Shown here in pieces: positions 41,503-51,044 of a DNA stretch of 64,000 nt. A program made the position numbers and the translations under genes. The stretch is from Candidatus Ozemibacter sibiricus (GTDB taxonomy: Bacteria > Muiribacteriota > Ozemobacteria > Ozemobacterales > Ozemobacteraceae), in assembly GCA_003327425.1 (NCBI GenBank), contig QOQW01000014.1, positions 62,001-126,000 on the forward strand. The letters are read 5' to 3'. Every line of letters begins with the position of its first letter. Position 1 is the stretch's first letter. The notes below the pieces were generated by a model, which saw only the letters and a list, made by a program, of their open reading frames with translations, was not told the origin of the DNA and ran no database searches.

Positions 41503-44445
41503 TCAGCGGCGGACGAGGATGAGCAGGGTCATGTCGTCGTTGGGGGGAATCCCCTGGCGCACCTCGTCGTGCCAGGCCATCAGAGCCTCCCAGGCGGCGC
41601 GCGGGTCGGGCCCGACCAGGCGGGCGGCCGCGGCCTGGAAGGGGGCGAAGCCCAGCACCCCGCCGGGAATGCGGGCTTCGACCAGCCCGTCGGTGAACAG
41701 CAGCCAGCGATGACCGGGGGCGAACGCGGCGATCAGCTCCTTCCCCTGCCATGAAGAGCTGATCCCCAGAGGCCTGGAAGGCAACGACACTTCCTCCCAG
41801 GCGCCCGGCCCGGTGATCCGCACCGCCGGGCACTGGCCGGCATTGGCGAAGCTGAGCCGATGGGTCCGCATGTCGAGGATCCCCACCGCGCAGGTCATCA
41901 TGGTACCCCGCCGCAAGGTGGCCCGCAGCACCTGATGGAGGATGGCCAGGAAGCCGGCCGCCGTCGTCTCGCGGGCGATCTCCCGCTCGACCAGCGCCTT
42001 GGCCATCGCCATGACCAGCGCCGCGCCCACGCCGTGCCCGGATACATCGCCGATCAGGAAGAACAGCCGGTCGTCGGGCAGCACCTTCAGATCGAAATAA
42101 TCGCCTGAGAGAGCGGTCAGGAACCGGCTGCCGCCGAAGACCCGATAATCGCCCCAGACGATCTCCTCGCGCGGCATCAGATTCTCCTGCACGAAGCGGC
42201 CGACCTCGAGGTCGGCCAGCCCCTCCATGACCTGATTGAAGGTGGCGGCCAGGCGCCCCAGCTCGTCGGGCGGGCCGACGGGCACCCGATGCCGGAAATC
42301 GCGCCGCTGGATGGCCTCCACCCCGCGCGAAACCTCGGCCACCGGCACCAGGACCCGCTCGGACAAATGGACGCCGAGGCCCAGGGCCAGCAGGGCGATG
42401 CCGGCCAGGAACACCCCCAATCCCAGCCTGAACTGGGACAGATCGCGCAGAATGTCGTCAGCGGCGCGCGCCCCCCACAGAATCAGCCCGTTCATCTCGC
42501 GGCCGGGGAATCCGACCAGCCAGTGCGAGGCCCCGCCGGCGCGCACCCGGAAGGAGGTGCTCTGGCGGGCGATCAGCAACGGGGCGAGCCGGTAGAGCAG
42601 GCGCTCGCTACGGGCCGCCTGGGGAGAGGACGCCGCGAGGAGCCGTCCCGTCGCGGTGGTCACCCACAACCGTGCGCCCAGCATCAGCCGTTGCTGCTCG
42701 AGCAGCCGCTTGCGCACGAACTGGGTATGCAGGCGCAACCGCTTCCAGCTCACGACGATCAGGCGGCGAGCGATGCCCTGCTGGTCTTTGATGGCGTGCA
42801 GGAACAGGTAGTTCTGATCGCCCGAGAGGTCGAAATAGACGATCTTGCCCAGATCGCGCAGGATCCCCTTCCAGCTCTCCTCATCGCCTCCGATGGCCGA
42901 CCAGACGATATCGGTCGTCTGGCCGGCGGCGGTCGGCGGTTCCTGATTGATGTCGCGCAGGGCCTTGGCCGAGAGGCTTCCCAGGTATCGGCGCTCGCTT
43001 TCGGTCGCTTCATCCCCCGGTGGAGGATGGGAATAGACGACCTGGCCCGCCTGATCGAACACGTAGACCTTGTCGGCCTCGAATTGCCGTCGGAACCGGC
43101 GGCCAGCGCGCTGGAGCGCGGGCGCCCGCTGTCGTCGCCAGCCGAACGCCCGGGCGATGCCCTCGCGCAGCCGGCCGTTCAGCAGGTGCAGGTCGCGCAG
43201 GAACTGCTGGTCGAACCCGCGCAGGGCCTCCTGCATCTCGGTTTCGGCGCGGGCCAGCAGGGCGCTTTCCTGGCGGGCCAGATAGTCGAGTCCCAGCAGC
43301 CAGACGGCCAGCAGGGGCAGACCGGCCATGAACAGGAACAGCAGGATCAGACGATGCCGGATCGACAGCGTGAACGGCCAGCCACGGCTGTATACCCTGA
43401 AACTGGCCACCATGAACAGGAACCCGAGCAGCACGCCGCCGAGCACGAGCCACCAGCGGGCGTGCTGGATGGCGGCCTGGCCGGGGGCCGGCCGCTGCAG
43501 CCACAGCAGCAGACCAGGCTGGATGCGGCGGAAGAGGACCAGACTGGCGACGCCGCAATACCGGGCCTGCCCGCTGCGTTCGAAGGCCAGCCGCGCGGCC
43601 TCCACCTCGGGGGGCAGGGGGCCGGTTTCGCCGGGGTCGAGGGTGCCGGCGCGCCAGCCGGTTGCCCCGTGTCGCCGGTTCCAACGATTTATCAGAACGT
43701 CGAGAGGGCGGCGGTCCCAGTCGGGACGCTGGTTGAGGTGGGCGAACAACGCCCCGTGGTCGGTCAGATGCACGAAGAAGAAGGTCTTTTCCTCGCCGAA
43801 CCGGACCTCGTCCATGAGGCTCGGTTGCGTTCGGCTCAGCGGAGCGAAGAACTCCTTGCGGGCCTGGGGACCGATGAACGGCCAGACCAGGGGCCGCCAG
43901 CGCTCCCGCAGGGGGAGGCGCAGCGGGTCGTGGCGCCACTCGGCGACGGCCACCTGATGCAGGGCCCGGATGATCCGCCGCGGCGCTTGCGGCGAGGAAC
44001 ACTCGGGAATCACGTCGCCATTCCGGTCGGTGACGTACCAGTGGATGAACCCAGGAAACGCTCGGTCGAGGAAGCGGCGCCAGCGTCGCAGCACGGCGAG
44101 GCGGCGCGTCGGTGACGCCGCGGCCTCGGCATGCGCCCGCTGCAGGACCCCATGGAAGAAACCGCGAGCATTGCCCCGGACCGCCAGGTCGGCGATCTGG
44201 ATCTCGAGTTGATTCATGGCGCGCTCGCGGGCCAGGGTCTCGCGGCGTGTCCATACGGTGCCTGCCCCGAAACAGAGCAGCAGGAACGGGAGGATGAAGA
44301 AAATGGCATTGGTGGCCAGCCACTTCCCCCACGGAAATTGGAAGAAACCGGCCGGGGGCGGAGCGCCGTCCTGGGTGTCGGGAAGCCATGGCCCGGCCTG
44401 CGGGAGGGAGTGGCGGTGTGCAGCGTCGATGGACGGGTGGTTCAT
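41503..44445 (-). CDS. Membrane-bound SpoIIE/RsbU-type PP2C phosphatase 4
   Basis: This 980-residue protein has the same architecture as the three others: a helix at about 42-64, central helices at about 330-380, a fourth near 680-702, HAMP, then SpoIIE from about 755 to the end. Motifs are SGDYFDL (Asp about 782, Gly replaced by Ser at the first position), IGDVSGHG, FTDGLVEAR and NDDMTLLILVRR. The start chosen is the ATG at 44445 with AAGG a few bases upstream; the ATG at 44457 and an earlier frame extension are alternatives. It is a single-gene unit, divergent from the 30-residue membrane peptide at 44640. Confidence 0.86.
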   Translation of the reverse strand: MNHPSIDAAHRHSLPQAGPWLPDTQDGAPPPAGFFQFPWGKWLATNAIFFILPFLLLCFGAGTVWTRRETLARERAMNQLEIQIADLAVRGNARGFFHGVLQRAHAEAAASPTRRLAVLRRWRRFLDRAFPGFIHWYVTDRNGDVIPECSSPQAPRRIIRALHQVAVAEWRHDPLRLPLRERWRPLVWPFIGPQARKEFFAPLSRTQPSLMDEVRFGEEKTFFFVHLTDHGALFAHLNQRPDWDRRPLDVLINRWNRRHGATGWRAGTLDPGETGPLPPEVEAARLAFERSGQARYCGVASLVLFRRIQPGLLLWLQRPAPGQAAIQHARWWLVLGGVLLGFLFMVASFRVYSRGWPFTLSIRHRLILLFLFMAGLPLLAVWLLGLDYLARQESALLARAETEMQEALRGFDQQFLRDLHLLNGRLREGIARAFGWRRQRAPALQRAGRRFRRQFEADKVYVFDQAGQVVYSHPPPGDEATESERRYLGSLSAKALRDINQEPPTAAGQTTDIVWSAIGGDEESWKGILRDLGKIVYFDLSGDQNYLFLHAIKDQQGIARRLIVVSWKRLRLHTQFVRKRLLEQQRLMLGARLWVTTATGRLLAASSPQAARSERLLYRLAPLLIARQSTSFRVRAGGASHWLVGFPGREMNGLILWGARAADDILRDLSQFRLGLGVFLAGIALLALGLGVHLSERVLVPVAEVSRGVEAIQRRDFRHRVPVGPPDELGRLAATFNQVMEGLADLEVGRFVQENLMPREEIVWGDYRVFGGSRFLTALSGDYFDLKVLPDDRLFFLIGDVSGHGVGAALVMAMAKALVEREIARETTAAGFLAILHQVLRATLRRGTMMTCAVGILDMRTHRLSFANAGQCPAVRITGPGAWEEVSLPSRPLGISSSWQGKELIAAFAPGHRWLLFTDGLVEARIPGGVLGFAPFQAAAARLVGPDPRAAWEALMAWHDEVRQGIPPNDDMTLLILVRR

Positions 44446-44639
44446 GATCCTTGCCATGGTAACATCAAGCGAGCGGCCGGCGGGATGGGCTCGAACCTGG
44501 CTGGTCGGCCGGTTGTTGTGGCCAACGGGCCGGTCATGCCGCGGGTTGCTTGGGTCATGTCGCACATCATTGTAACGTTTCCCTGGTGTCGTTCGTCTTC
44601 CTTATGACGGTGAAACATGACGGACCCAGGAGGTTGGAC

Positions 44640-44732
44640 ATGACCAGGCTCGAACTGCATGCCTTCTTGTGCGGCCTTCTCGGCATGTGTGGCCTCTGGA
44701 TCGGCCTCTTGTGCGGGGCCATCCTGGCCTGA
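44640..44732 (+). CDS. Predicted 30-residue membrane peptide
   Basis: This is a short frame, MTRLELHAFL... to ...GLLCGAILA, with one hydrophobic helix of about 22 residues and three Cys. AGGAGG (44628-44633) stands six bases before the ATG, an excellent ribosome site. It lies upstream of, and divergent from, phosphatase 4. Small membrane peptides often modulate a membrane partner; any link to the phosphatase is conjecture. No homologue is recognised by eye. Confidence 0.45.
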   Translation: MTRLELHAFLCGLLGMCGLWIGLLCGAILA

Positions 44733-45424
44733 AACCGGTCGGCCCGGCGTATGAATGAGGGGCGTCGCCTTTAAGCAGCGCATTCACCCAGCACCGATGC
44801 CCGGCGGTTCGACCCGAGCGAGCGGCTCGACCCGCGCGATATGAGGGGCCGGGTGCCGATTCTGGGGAAGCCGGCCGACGTCGGCCGCCTGCCCTGTATC
44901 GTCGGGCTGAGCGGGTTTTTTCTCGATCGTCCGGCGTGTCGGCGGGAGGAGCGCGGCGTTCATGGCCGGCCAGCGCTGGCTGCCTGGCCAGAACGGTAGC
45001 GGCGAGGCGGGCCTTGAGGGGGTCGGTTGCCTGGCTGCTCCATTCTTCCGGTGATTCCAGATGTTCCAGGAACTGGGTCGCGAGCCGGCAGCATCTCTCC
45101 CACCGGGTGCCGGTGTCATCGACCTGCTCCGGAAGATGCCGATCGCATCGCCATTGCCGATGCGGCTGTCCATGCAGAGTGGGAGCTGCCGCACAAGATT
45201 CTCGTCGGAAAAGATCAGGCGGCAATGAGTCTCTTGCAGGTCGCGCCCGGCTCCCCCCCTCTTGCTGGCCATGTTCGAGCGATCCGGGAACCTCCATGTG
45301 GATGGCCACGCGCCCGTCGGCCTTGTCGACGCCCATGCCGACCGACGACGGCCGGCTCGTGCGAGGAGGAGGTGAACCGACGTGGGTGGCCGATGACGTC
45401 GCCGCCCGCTCGTGGCCGGTGGGC
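44733..45424. other. Intergenic region, no gene seen
   Basis: These ~690 bases have frames in several directions but none with a ribosome site, a signal peptide or a recognisable domain. GC content is near average. It could hold an unrecognised RNA or decayed gene, but nothing can be supported. Confidence 0.45.
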
Positions 45425-45472
45425 TTGACGCCTGGCGGTCGCCGAGGTAGTATGTAAGTAAACGTTTACTTA
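45425..45472 (+). promoter_or_regulatory. Promoter and perfect 18-bp operator of the efflux operon
   Basis: TTGACG (45425-45430) and TAGTAT (45448-45453) are 17 bases apart. The perfect palindrome TAAGTAAACGTTTACTTA (45455-45472) covers the start point. TetR-family repressors often bind such dyads in their own promoters, and the TetR gene starts at 45486. Confidence 0.8.
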
Positions 45473-45485
45473 TTTAGGGGGAGCT

Positions 45486-46199
45486 ATGGGACGTGCGATC
45501 TCCGAGCGGAAGAGCGAGCTGCTCGATGCCGCGCGCGATCTGATCTTCAGCGAAGGCGCCGGGCGGTTCACCATGCGGCGGTTGGCCCAGCGGGTCGGAA
45601 TCACCGAAGGGGCCGTCTACCGTCATTTCGCCAGCAAGGAAGAGCTGCTGCTCGCTCTGCTCGCTCGGCTGTTCGATCGCATGCGTCGCGGGTTCGCCGC
45701 CCTGGCGCGCCATGCTGCTCCCGCCCCGGTGCGTCTCCGCACCCTCGGCCGGCTGCATCTGGCGCTGCTCCTGGAATCACGCATCAATCCCGCCCTGCTG
45801 CTCTCCGATGCCATCGACCCCGAGCAGGCGAGCTTGCGTCAGGTGCTGGCCCGCCAGCTCGAGTTCTTCCGTCGCCTCATCGGGGGCATCATTCGGCAGG
45901 GGATGCGCGAAGGGAGCCTGTCGGCCACGCTCGACGCCGAAGCGGCCGTCCGGTGCGTGCTGGGGCTGCTGCAGGGCGCCGTCATCCGCTGGACCATCGC
46001 CGGCGGCGCCGTCGGACTGCGCGCCCAGGTCGATCGCAGTTTGTGCCTGCTGCTGGCCGGATTCGGCGCGAAGCCGCCTTTCGGTCAGCCCCTGCCCCTG
46101 TCATCATTCGGCCCCAGTGCCACCGAACGTGCCGCCGGGGGCTCGATGGTGGCACGCCTCCCGCCATCGCGGGGCCGACGTCGAGGGAAAAAGCCGTGA
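45486..46199 (+). CDS. TetR/AcrR-family transcriptional repressor
   Basis: This is a 237-residue protein. Residues 5-50 are the TetR helix-turn-helix: ERKSELLDAARDLIFSEG, then FTMRRLAQRVGITEGAVYRHFASKEEL. The C-terminal helical ligand domain ends with a basic tail (SRGRRRGKKP). AGGGGGAG lies two bases before the ATG, a slightly short spacing. The perfect operator at its promoter and the RND genes downstream indicate autoregulation and control of drug or solvent efflux. The ligand is unknown. Confidence 0.9.
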   Translation: MGRAISERKSELLDAARDLIFSEGAGRFTMRRLAQRVGITEGAVYRHFASKEELLLALLARLFDRMRRGFAALARHAAPAPVRLRTLGRLHLALLLESRINPALLLSDAIDPEQASLRQVLARQLEFFRRLIGGIIRQGMREGSLSATLDAEAAVRCVLGLLQGAVIRWTIAGGAVGLRAQVDRSLCLLLAGFGAKPPFGQPLPLSSFGPSATERAAGGSMVARLPPSRGRRRGKKP

Positions 46200-46243
46200 G
46201 TCACGCCATCGCTGGCACCGATCCGAACCTTCAGCCGGCTGCC

Positions 46244-46303
46244 CGGCCAACGCGAAGCGCTGGCCGCGGCAGCCACCGGGTCCAGGGCCTGCGGCCCTGG
46301 TGG
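46244..46303 (+). repeat. Dispersed intergenic repeat, copy A (shorter, diverged)
   Basis: A block CGGCCAACGCGAAGCG (46244-46259) and a palindrome GGGTCCAGGGCC-TGC-GGCCCTGG (46278-46300) repeat the two conserved blocks of copies B and C, with a shorter gap between them. It lies between the repressor and adaptor genes. Confidence 0.45.
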
Positions 46304-46392
46304 GGGGGAGGGGCGAAGCCCAGCCAGCCCTCCAGACCCTCTGACGGAACGACCCGGTTGCGCTGTCGCCCGTCCAATGTGGAGGTCTGTGC

Positions 46393-47718
46393 ATGACAAG
46401 AGAACCCAGTCGTGGTCCGACAGATGAACCGCCGACCGGCTCGCCCCTGCCCTCGTGGCGCTGGCGAATCGGCGTCTGGAGCGGCCTGGTCCTGGTGCTC
46501 ACCCTCCTGATCGGCCTGGGGGCCCGGCAGGTCGCCTGGCTGCGCGCCCGGCTGGCGGCCGCTCCGGTCGAGGGCGAGCGGCCCCGGCTGGTCAGGGTCG
46601 GTCGCCCGGTAGTGGGCGAGGCATGGCGCACGGTGCCGGCTATCGCCACCGTCAAGAGCGCCGCCTCCATCCGACTGCCCGCCGAGATGGCGGGCCGGCT
46701 GATCGCCCTTCCCTATCGCGAAGGCGATCGTGTCATGGCGGGGGCCGTGCTCGCCACCATCGATCCGAGCGAGGCGCGCACCCAGGTGCAGGCCGCCACC
46801 GCTCAGACCCGCTCGGTGGCCGAGCAGGCCGCCGCCCTCGCTGCCAATCTGAAGGCCCTCCAGGCCCAGCGCGCGGCCGCCGTCACCAACGAAGCCTTCT
46901 GGCAGAGCGAGGCGCGCCGCTATGGCCACCTCTTCCAGCGAGGTGCCATCGCGCGCAGCCAGTTCGACGAGATGAACAACCGCCTGGCCGAGGCGCAGAG
47001 CAAACGCCAGGCCCTCGACGCCCAGATCGAGGCCCTGCGGGCCCAGCAGGCCGCCATTGCCGCGCAGCAGGAGGCGACCGCTCGCACCGCCGCCCTCTGG
47101 AAGGTGCGGGAAGGCTATTCCACCCTGCTGGCGCCGGTGGCCGGCGTGATCGCCGCCCGCTTGCAGGAGGAAGGCCAGTTCGTCGCTCCCGGCACGCCGG
47201 TCTACCTGCTCGAGGACGAGAGCCGGCCCCGCCTGCTCATGCAGGTGCCCCAGGAGCGCGCCGCCGAGGTGCAGCCGGGCCAGGACGTGCTGGTCGAGCC
47301 GCTGCGAGGGGGCCCCGCGTCCTGCCCGGCCTTCCGAGTCGCTCGGATCCACCCGTCCTTCAATGAGTGGCGGCAGGTGACGGTGGAAGCGACGACCGAG
47401 GGGCCGGTCCCCGGCCTCGTCTACGACCGGCAAGGCGCCGCCCGGATCATCACCGCCCGGCAGCGTGGCCTGAAGCTGAGTCCCGACCTCGTCTTCCCGC
47501 TCGAAGCGGCGGCGTCAGCCGGGGCGCCGACCCTCGCCGTCTTCGAGGTCCAGGATGGCCAGGCCCGCCGCCGGCTGATCGAACCGCTGCTGATCGGCGA
47601 CACGGGCGAGGTGGTGGTGGCCCTCGGCAGCCTGGCCACCGACGCCCGCCTGGTGTCCGGCGAGTTCCTCGGCATGGTGCGGTGGCCGGCCAGTTTTCCG
47701 GTGGAGGTCCTGCCATGA
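46393..47718 (+). CDS. RND efflux periplasmic adaptor (HlyD/AcrA family)
   Basis: This is a 441-residue protein. A membrane anchor lies at about 32-55 (WSGLVLVLTLLIGLGA). Then comes the split biotinyl-lipoyl domain (IRLPAEMAGRLIALPYREGDRV ... STLLAPVAGVIAARLQEEGQFV) flanking a coiled-coil hairpin rich in Ala, Gln and Glu (about 125-235), and a beta-barrel region. The family links an inner-membrane pump to an outer-membrane channel. GGAGG (46381-46385) precedes the ATG. The stop overlaps the pump start by ATGA. No TolC-like gene is found here. Confidence 0.88.
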   Translation: MTREPSRGPTDEPPTGSPLPSWRWRIGVWSGLVLVLTLLIGLGARQVAWLRARLAAAPVEGERPRLVRVGRPVVGEAWRTVPAIATVKSAASIRLPAEMAGRLIALPYREGDRVMAGAVLATIDPSEARTQVQAATAQTRSVAEQAAALAANLKALQAQRAAAVTNEAFWQSEARRYGHLFQRGAIARSQFDEMNNRLAEAQSKRQALDAQIEALRAQQAAIAAQQEATARTAALWKVREGYSTLLAPVAGVIAARLQEEGQFVAPGTPVYLLEDESRPRLLMQVPQERAAEVQPGQDVLVEPLRGGPASCPAFRVARIHPSFNEWRQVTVEATTEGPVPGLVYDRQGAARIITARQRGLKLSPDLVFPLEAAASAGAPTLAVFEVQDGQARRRLIEPLLIGDTGEVVVALGSLATDARLVSGEFLGMVRWPASFPVEVLP

Positions 47719-50700
47719 GCGTGGTGGGTGGCCTGCTGCGCCGGCCGACGGCGATCCTGGCCGGCTGGCTGATCGTCGGCGTGCTGGGGGTGCGCGCCTT
47801 CCTGACCATGCCTATCGATCTGTTCCCCGACACCGTGCCGCCCCAGATCGTGGTGATGACCGTGGTGCGCGGCGCCTCGGCCGAGGAGGTCAACCGGCTG
47901 GTCTCCTCCCTGATCGACCGCGAGATCAAGGGCATCACCGGCCTGACCCGCGTCACCGCCACCTCGCGCGACGAGATCTCCTCGGTCAATGCCCAGTTCG
48001 ACTACGATCGCGACATCGGCCTGGCCATGAACGATGTCATCAACGCGGTCAATCGCATCAAGGGGCAGTTCCCGGCCGGGGCCCAGGAACCGCAGTTCTT
48101 CCGCGTCACCGACGCCAGCCGCCCGGTGCTGACGCTGGCGGTGATGCCGCGGCCGGGCTCGGGGCTCGATCTGCCGGCCGTGCGGCTGCTGGCCGACAAC
48201 GATCTGCGCGAGGAGCTGCTGGCCCTGCCCGGGGTCGGCCGCGTCGACGTCTTCGGGGCCCATCAGCCCGAAGTGCTGGTGCGGCTCGATCACGAGCGGT
48301 TGCGGCGCTATGACCTGACCCCCGAAGCGGTGTTGGCGGCCATCGGGGCCAACAATCTTTCGCTGCCTGGCGGCTACTGGGTGAACCAGGGGCGGGAATC
48401 CCTGGTCAAGACGGTGCAGGAAGCCCGCCAGCCGGCCGATCTGGCCGCCCTGCCGCTGCGTATCCGCCAGGGCGGCATCGTCACCGTCGGCGATGTCGCC
48501 TCCATCAGTCTGCGACCCGCCGAGCCGCGCAGCTTCTATCACGGCAACGGTTCGCCCGCCATCGCGCTGAACGTGCTCAAGCCCGAGGGCGGCTATGCGA
48601 TGGCCGCCCTGCAAGCGGTGAAGGAGGCGCTGCCCCGCCTCGAACGGCGCTTCCCGGGGCTGGCCTTCGCGGTGACCACCGATCAGCAGCCGATCATCGA
48701 CCGCAATGTGGCCGGCATGAAAGGGGCCCTGGTCTCGGCGGTCTGGCTGACCATGCTGGTGGTCTTCGTCCTCCTGCTCGAAGCGCGGACCTCGCTCGTC
48801 ATCGGTCTGTCGATTCCGTTGTCGTTCCTGTCGGCCTTCGCCTTCCTGTGGTTCACGCCCTTCACGCTCAACATGGCGACTCTGTCCGGGCTCATCATCG
48901 CCGTCGGCATGGTGGTTGACGCCTCGATCGTCGTCGCCGAGAACGTCTTCCGCCACCTGCAGACCGACGGCTCGACCCCGGAGCTGGTGCGCCGCGGCAC
49001 CGAAGAAGTGGTCTTTTCGATCCTGGGCGGCATGCTGACCACCGTGGTGGTGATGATTCCCATCATGTTCGTGGGCGGCTACGCCCAGCAGATCCTGCGC
49101 CCGCTGACCATGACCATCGCGGCGACCCTCATCGGCTCGTTCGTTGCCGCCCTGACCATCGTGCCTCTCGCCCTGGACTGGTTCTTCGGCGGCGAACGGC
49201 GCCCGGCGCCGTCGGCGTCTGGCGCGTCTGGCGCGACCGGCGGCTGGCTGGCCGCGGCGGCGCGAGGCATGGACCGCCTGCTCGGCGGGGTGGCCGACAT
49301 CTACCTGACGCTGCTGGAGGGCGCCCTGCGGGTGCGGCTGCTGCTGCTGGTGGCCGGGTTCATCGCCCTGGCGGCCACCGTGCGGACGGTCATTCCGGTG
49401 GTGGGGCGGGAACTGATGCCCCGCATGGATACCGGCCTGCTGACCGTCAAGCTCGATCTGCCGCCGGCCATGCCGCTGCCAGCCGTCGAGGCCACCGTCT
49501 CCCGGTTCGAGGAAGTCATGCGCCGCCATCCCGAACTGATCTCGCTGTCGACCGTGGTCGGGGCCGAGCCTGGCCAGGTCAGCTTCGGCGCGGGCGGCCA
49601 ACTGCTGCAGCAGGCCGAGATCCAGGTCCGATTGACCACCCGTGATCAACGCACCGCCACGATCTGGGAGATCATGGACGAATGGCGCCGGGCCTTCGCC
49701 GCCATCCCCGGCCCCACGGCCGTATCGGTGACGGAATACGGGGCCACCCCCATGTCCACCACCCGGGCGCCGATCGATGTGCAGATCAGCGGTCGCGATC
49801 CGGCCGTCCTGGCGGCGCTCGCCGAGCGCACGTTGGCCGCCTTGCGAGGCATTCCCGGTCTGGGCGATCTGCGCCCCGCCTGGACGCTGACCAAGCCCGA
49901 GACCCACCTGCGGCCGGTCGCCGACCTCGTGGCCCGCTATGGCCTGACCCCGCGCGGGCTCGGCGATTTCCTCGGGGTGACGCTGACGGGGCGGGTGCCT
50001 GCCCGCCTGAAGATGCCGGGGTTCCTCGACCTGCCGATCCGGGTCGACATCGGACACGACGGTCGCCGCTGGGCCGGCGACCTGCTCGAGCTGGTGCTGC
50101 CCCATGGCACGGGCGATCTCTTCCTGTCGGCCGTCGCCGGGACGCACCCCACTCTGGCACCGACCGCGCTGACCCGCGAAGATCTGCGGCAGACCAGCGA
50201 CCTCCTCGGCATCAACCTCGGGCGGCCGCTCTCCCTGGTGGCCGCCGATGTGCAGCAGGTGCTCGACGGGCTGGCCGTTCCCGAGGGCTACGAGATCCGG
50301 CTGACCGGCAGCATGAGCGACATCGCCGACACGGGGCGCCGGCTGGGCGGAGCGCTGGTCATCGGGATCGTCTTCCTCTACATCGTGCTATGGGTGTTGT
50401 TCGAGAACTGGTGGCGGCCATGGCTGGTCATGGCGTCGATCCCGCTGTCGCTGATCGGTGCCCTGTGGGGGCTGGTCTTCTTCGACAAGCCGATGTGCCA
50501 GCCCGCCATGATGGGCTTGATCCTGCTCGGCGGCACCATCGTCAACAACGCCATCATCCTGATCGATTTCATCGATCAGGCCCGTCGGGAAGGAATGCCT
50601 CGCCGGGCCGCCCTGTTCCAGGCGGTGCGCATCCGGCTGCGACCGATCCTGATCACCACCGCTTCGACCGTGCTGGGCCTGCTGCCGCTCGTCTTCGAGC

Positions 50701-50891
50701 AGGCGGTCGGCCTCGAGCGGATGTCGCCCCTCGGCATCGTCGCCTGCTTCGGCCTCGCCTTCGGGACGGTGCTGACGCTGGTGCTGATTCCGGCCTGGTA
50801 TGATCTGGCCATCGAGACGGGCGAGAAGATCCGTCGCCTGTGGGGCCATCCCGACCAGTCGCTCTCCCAGGCCGGCGAGGGCTTGCCGTGA
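47715..50891 (+). CDS. RND-family efflux pump permease
   Basis: This 1058-residue protein has twelve expected membrane helices and two large periplasmic loops. The first helix is followed by PIDLFPDTVPPQIVVMTVVRG, a standard RND start. Helix 4 reads GMVVDASIVVAENVFRH, with one of the two relay Asp residues of AcrB. Helix 10 reads GTIVNNAIILIDFIDQ, where AcrB has Lys. This single-Asp and NN pattern is common in RND pumps outside the AcrB group. It would export drugs or lipophilic compounds using the proton gradient, together with the adaptor. It is the third gene of the TetR-controlled operon. Confidence 0.92.
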   Translation: MSVVGGLLRRPTAILAGWLIVGVLGVRAFLTMPIDLFPDTVPPQIVVMTVVRGASAEEVNRLVSSLIDREIKGITGLTRVTATSRDEISSVNAQFDYDRDIGLAMNDVINAVNRIKGQFPAGAQEPQFFRVTDASRPVLTLAVMPRPGSGLDLPAVRLLADNDLREELLALPGVGRVDVFGAHQPEVLVRLDHERLRRYDLTPEAVLAAIGANNLSLPGGYWVNQGRESLVKTVQEARQPADLAALPLRIRQGGIVTVGDVASISLRPAEPRSFYHGNGSPAIALNVLKPEGGYAMAALQAVKEALPRLERRFPGLAFAVTTDQQPIIDRNVAGMKGALVSAVWLTMLVVFVLLLEARTSLVIGLSIPLSFLSAFAFLWFTPFTLNMATLSGLIIAVGMVVDASIVVAENVFRHLQTDGSTPELVRRGTEEVVFSILGGMLTTVVVMIPIMFVGGYAQQILRPLTMTIAATLIGSFVAALTIVPLALDWFFGGERRPAPSASGASGATGGWLAAAARGMDRLLGGVADIYLTLLEGALRVRLLLLVAGFIALAATVRTVIPVVGRELMPRMDTGLLTVKLDLPPAMPLPAVEATVSRFEEVMRRHPELISLSTVVGAEPGQVSFGAGGQLLQQAEIQVRLTTRDQRTATIWEIMDEWRRAFAAIPGPTAVSVTEYGATPMSTTRAPIDVQISGRDPAVLAALAERTLAALRGIPGLGDLRPAWTLTKPETHLRPVADLVARYGLTPRGLGDFLGVTLTGRVPARLKMPGFLDLPIRVDIGHDGRRWAGDLLELVLPHGTGDLFLSAVAGTHPTLAPTALTREDLRQTSDLLGINLGRPLSLVAADVQQVLDGLAVPEGYEIRLTGSMSDIADTGRRLGGALVIGIVFLYIVLWVLFENWWRPWLVMASIPLSLIGALWGLVFFDKPMCQPAMMGLILLGGTIVNNAIILIDFIDQARREGMPRRAALFQAVRIRLRPILITTASTVLGLLPLVFEQAVGLERMSPLGIVACFGLAFGTVLTLVLIPAWYDLAIETGEKIRRLWGHPDQSLSQAGEGLP

Positions 50892-51044
50892 GCGGCCGGT
50901 CGCGTGCTTCCGCCCGTCGGTCGTGGCGCCGACCACCGCTGCCCGCCGACGGCCTCGGGGCAGGCCGATCAGCGCCTCGGGAAAGAGCGAAGCCGGCGCT
51001 GCGGTGCGACCACAACACCACATTCCCTCCAAGGAGGTTTCCTT

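Noticed and set aside
41377-41754. Frame with a good GGAGG site and ATG at 41377
   Set aside because: It runs antisense into the SpoIIE domain of phosphatase 4 and has low-complexity sequence; the ribosome-like motif is probably chance.
47421-50147. 908-codon frame antisense to the RND pump and adaptor
   Set aside because: Its composition is the usual complement of a real coding strand (Gly/His/Gln/Arg-rich), and the plus strand encodes clear RND motifs.
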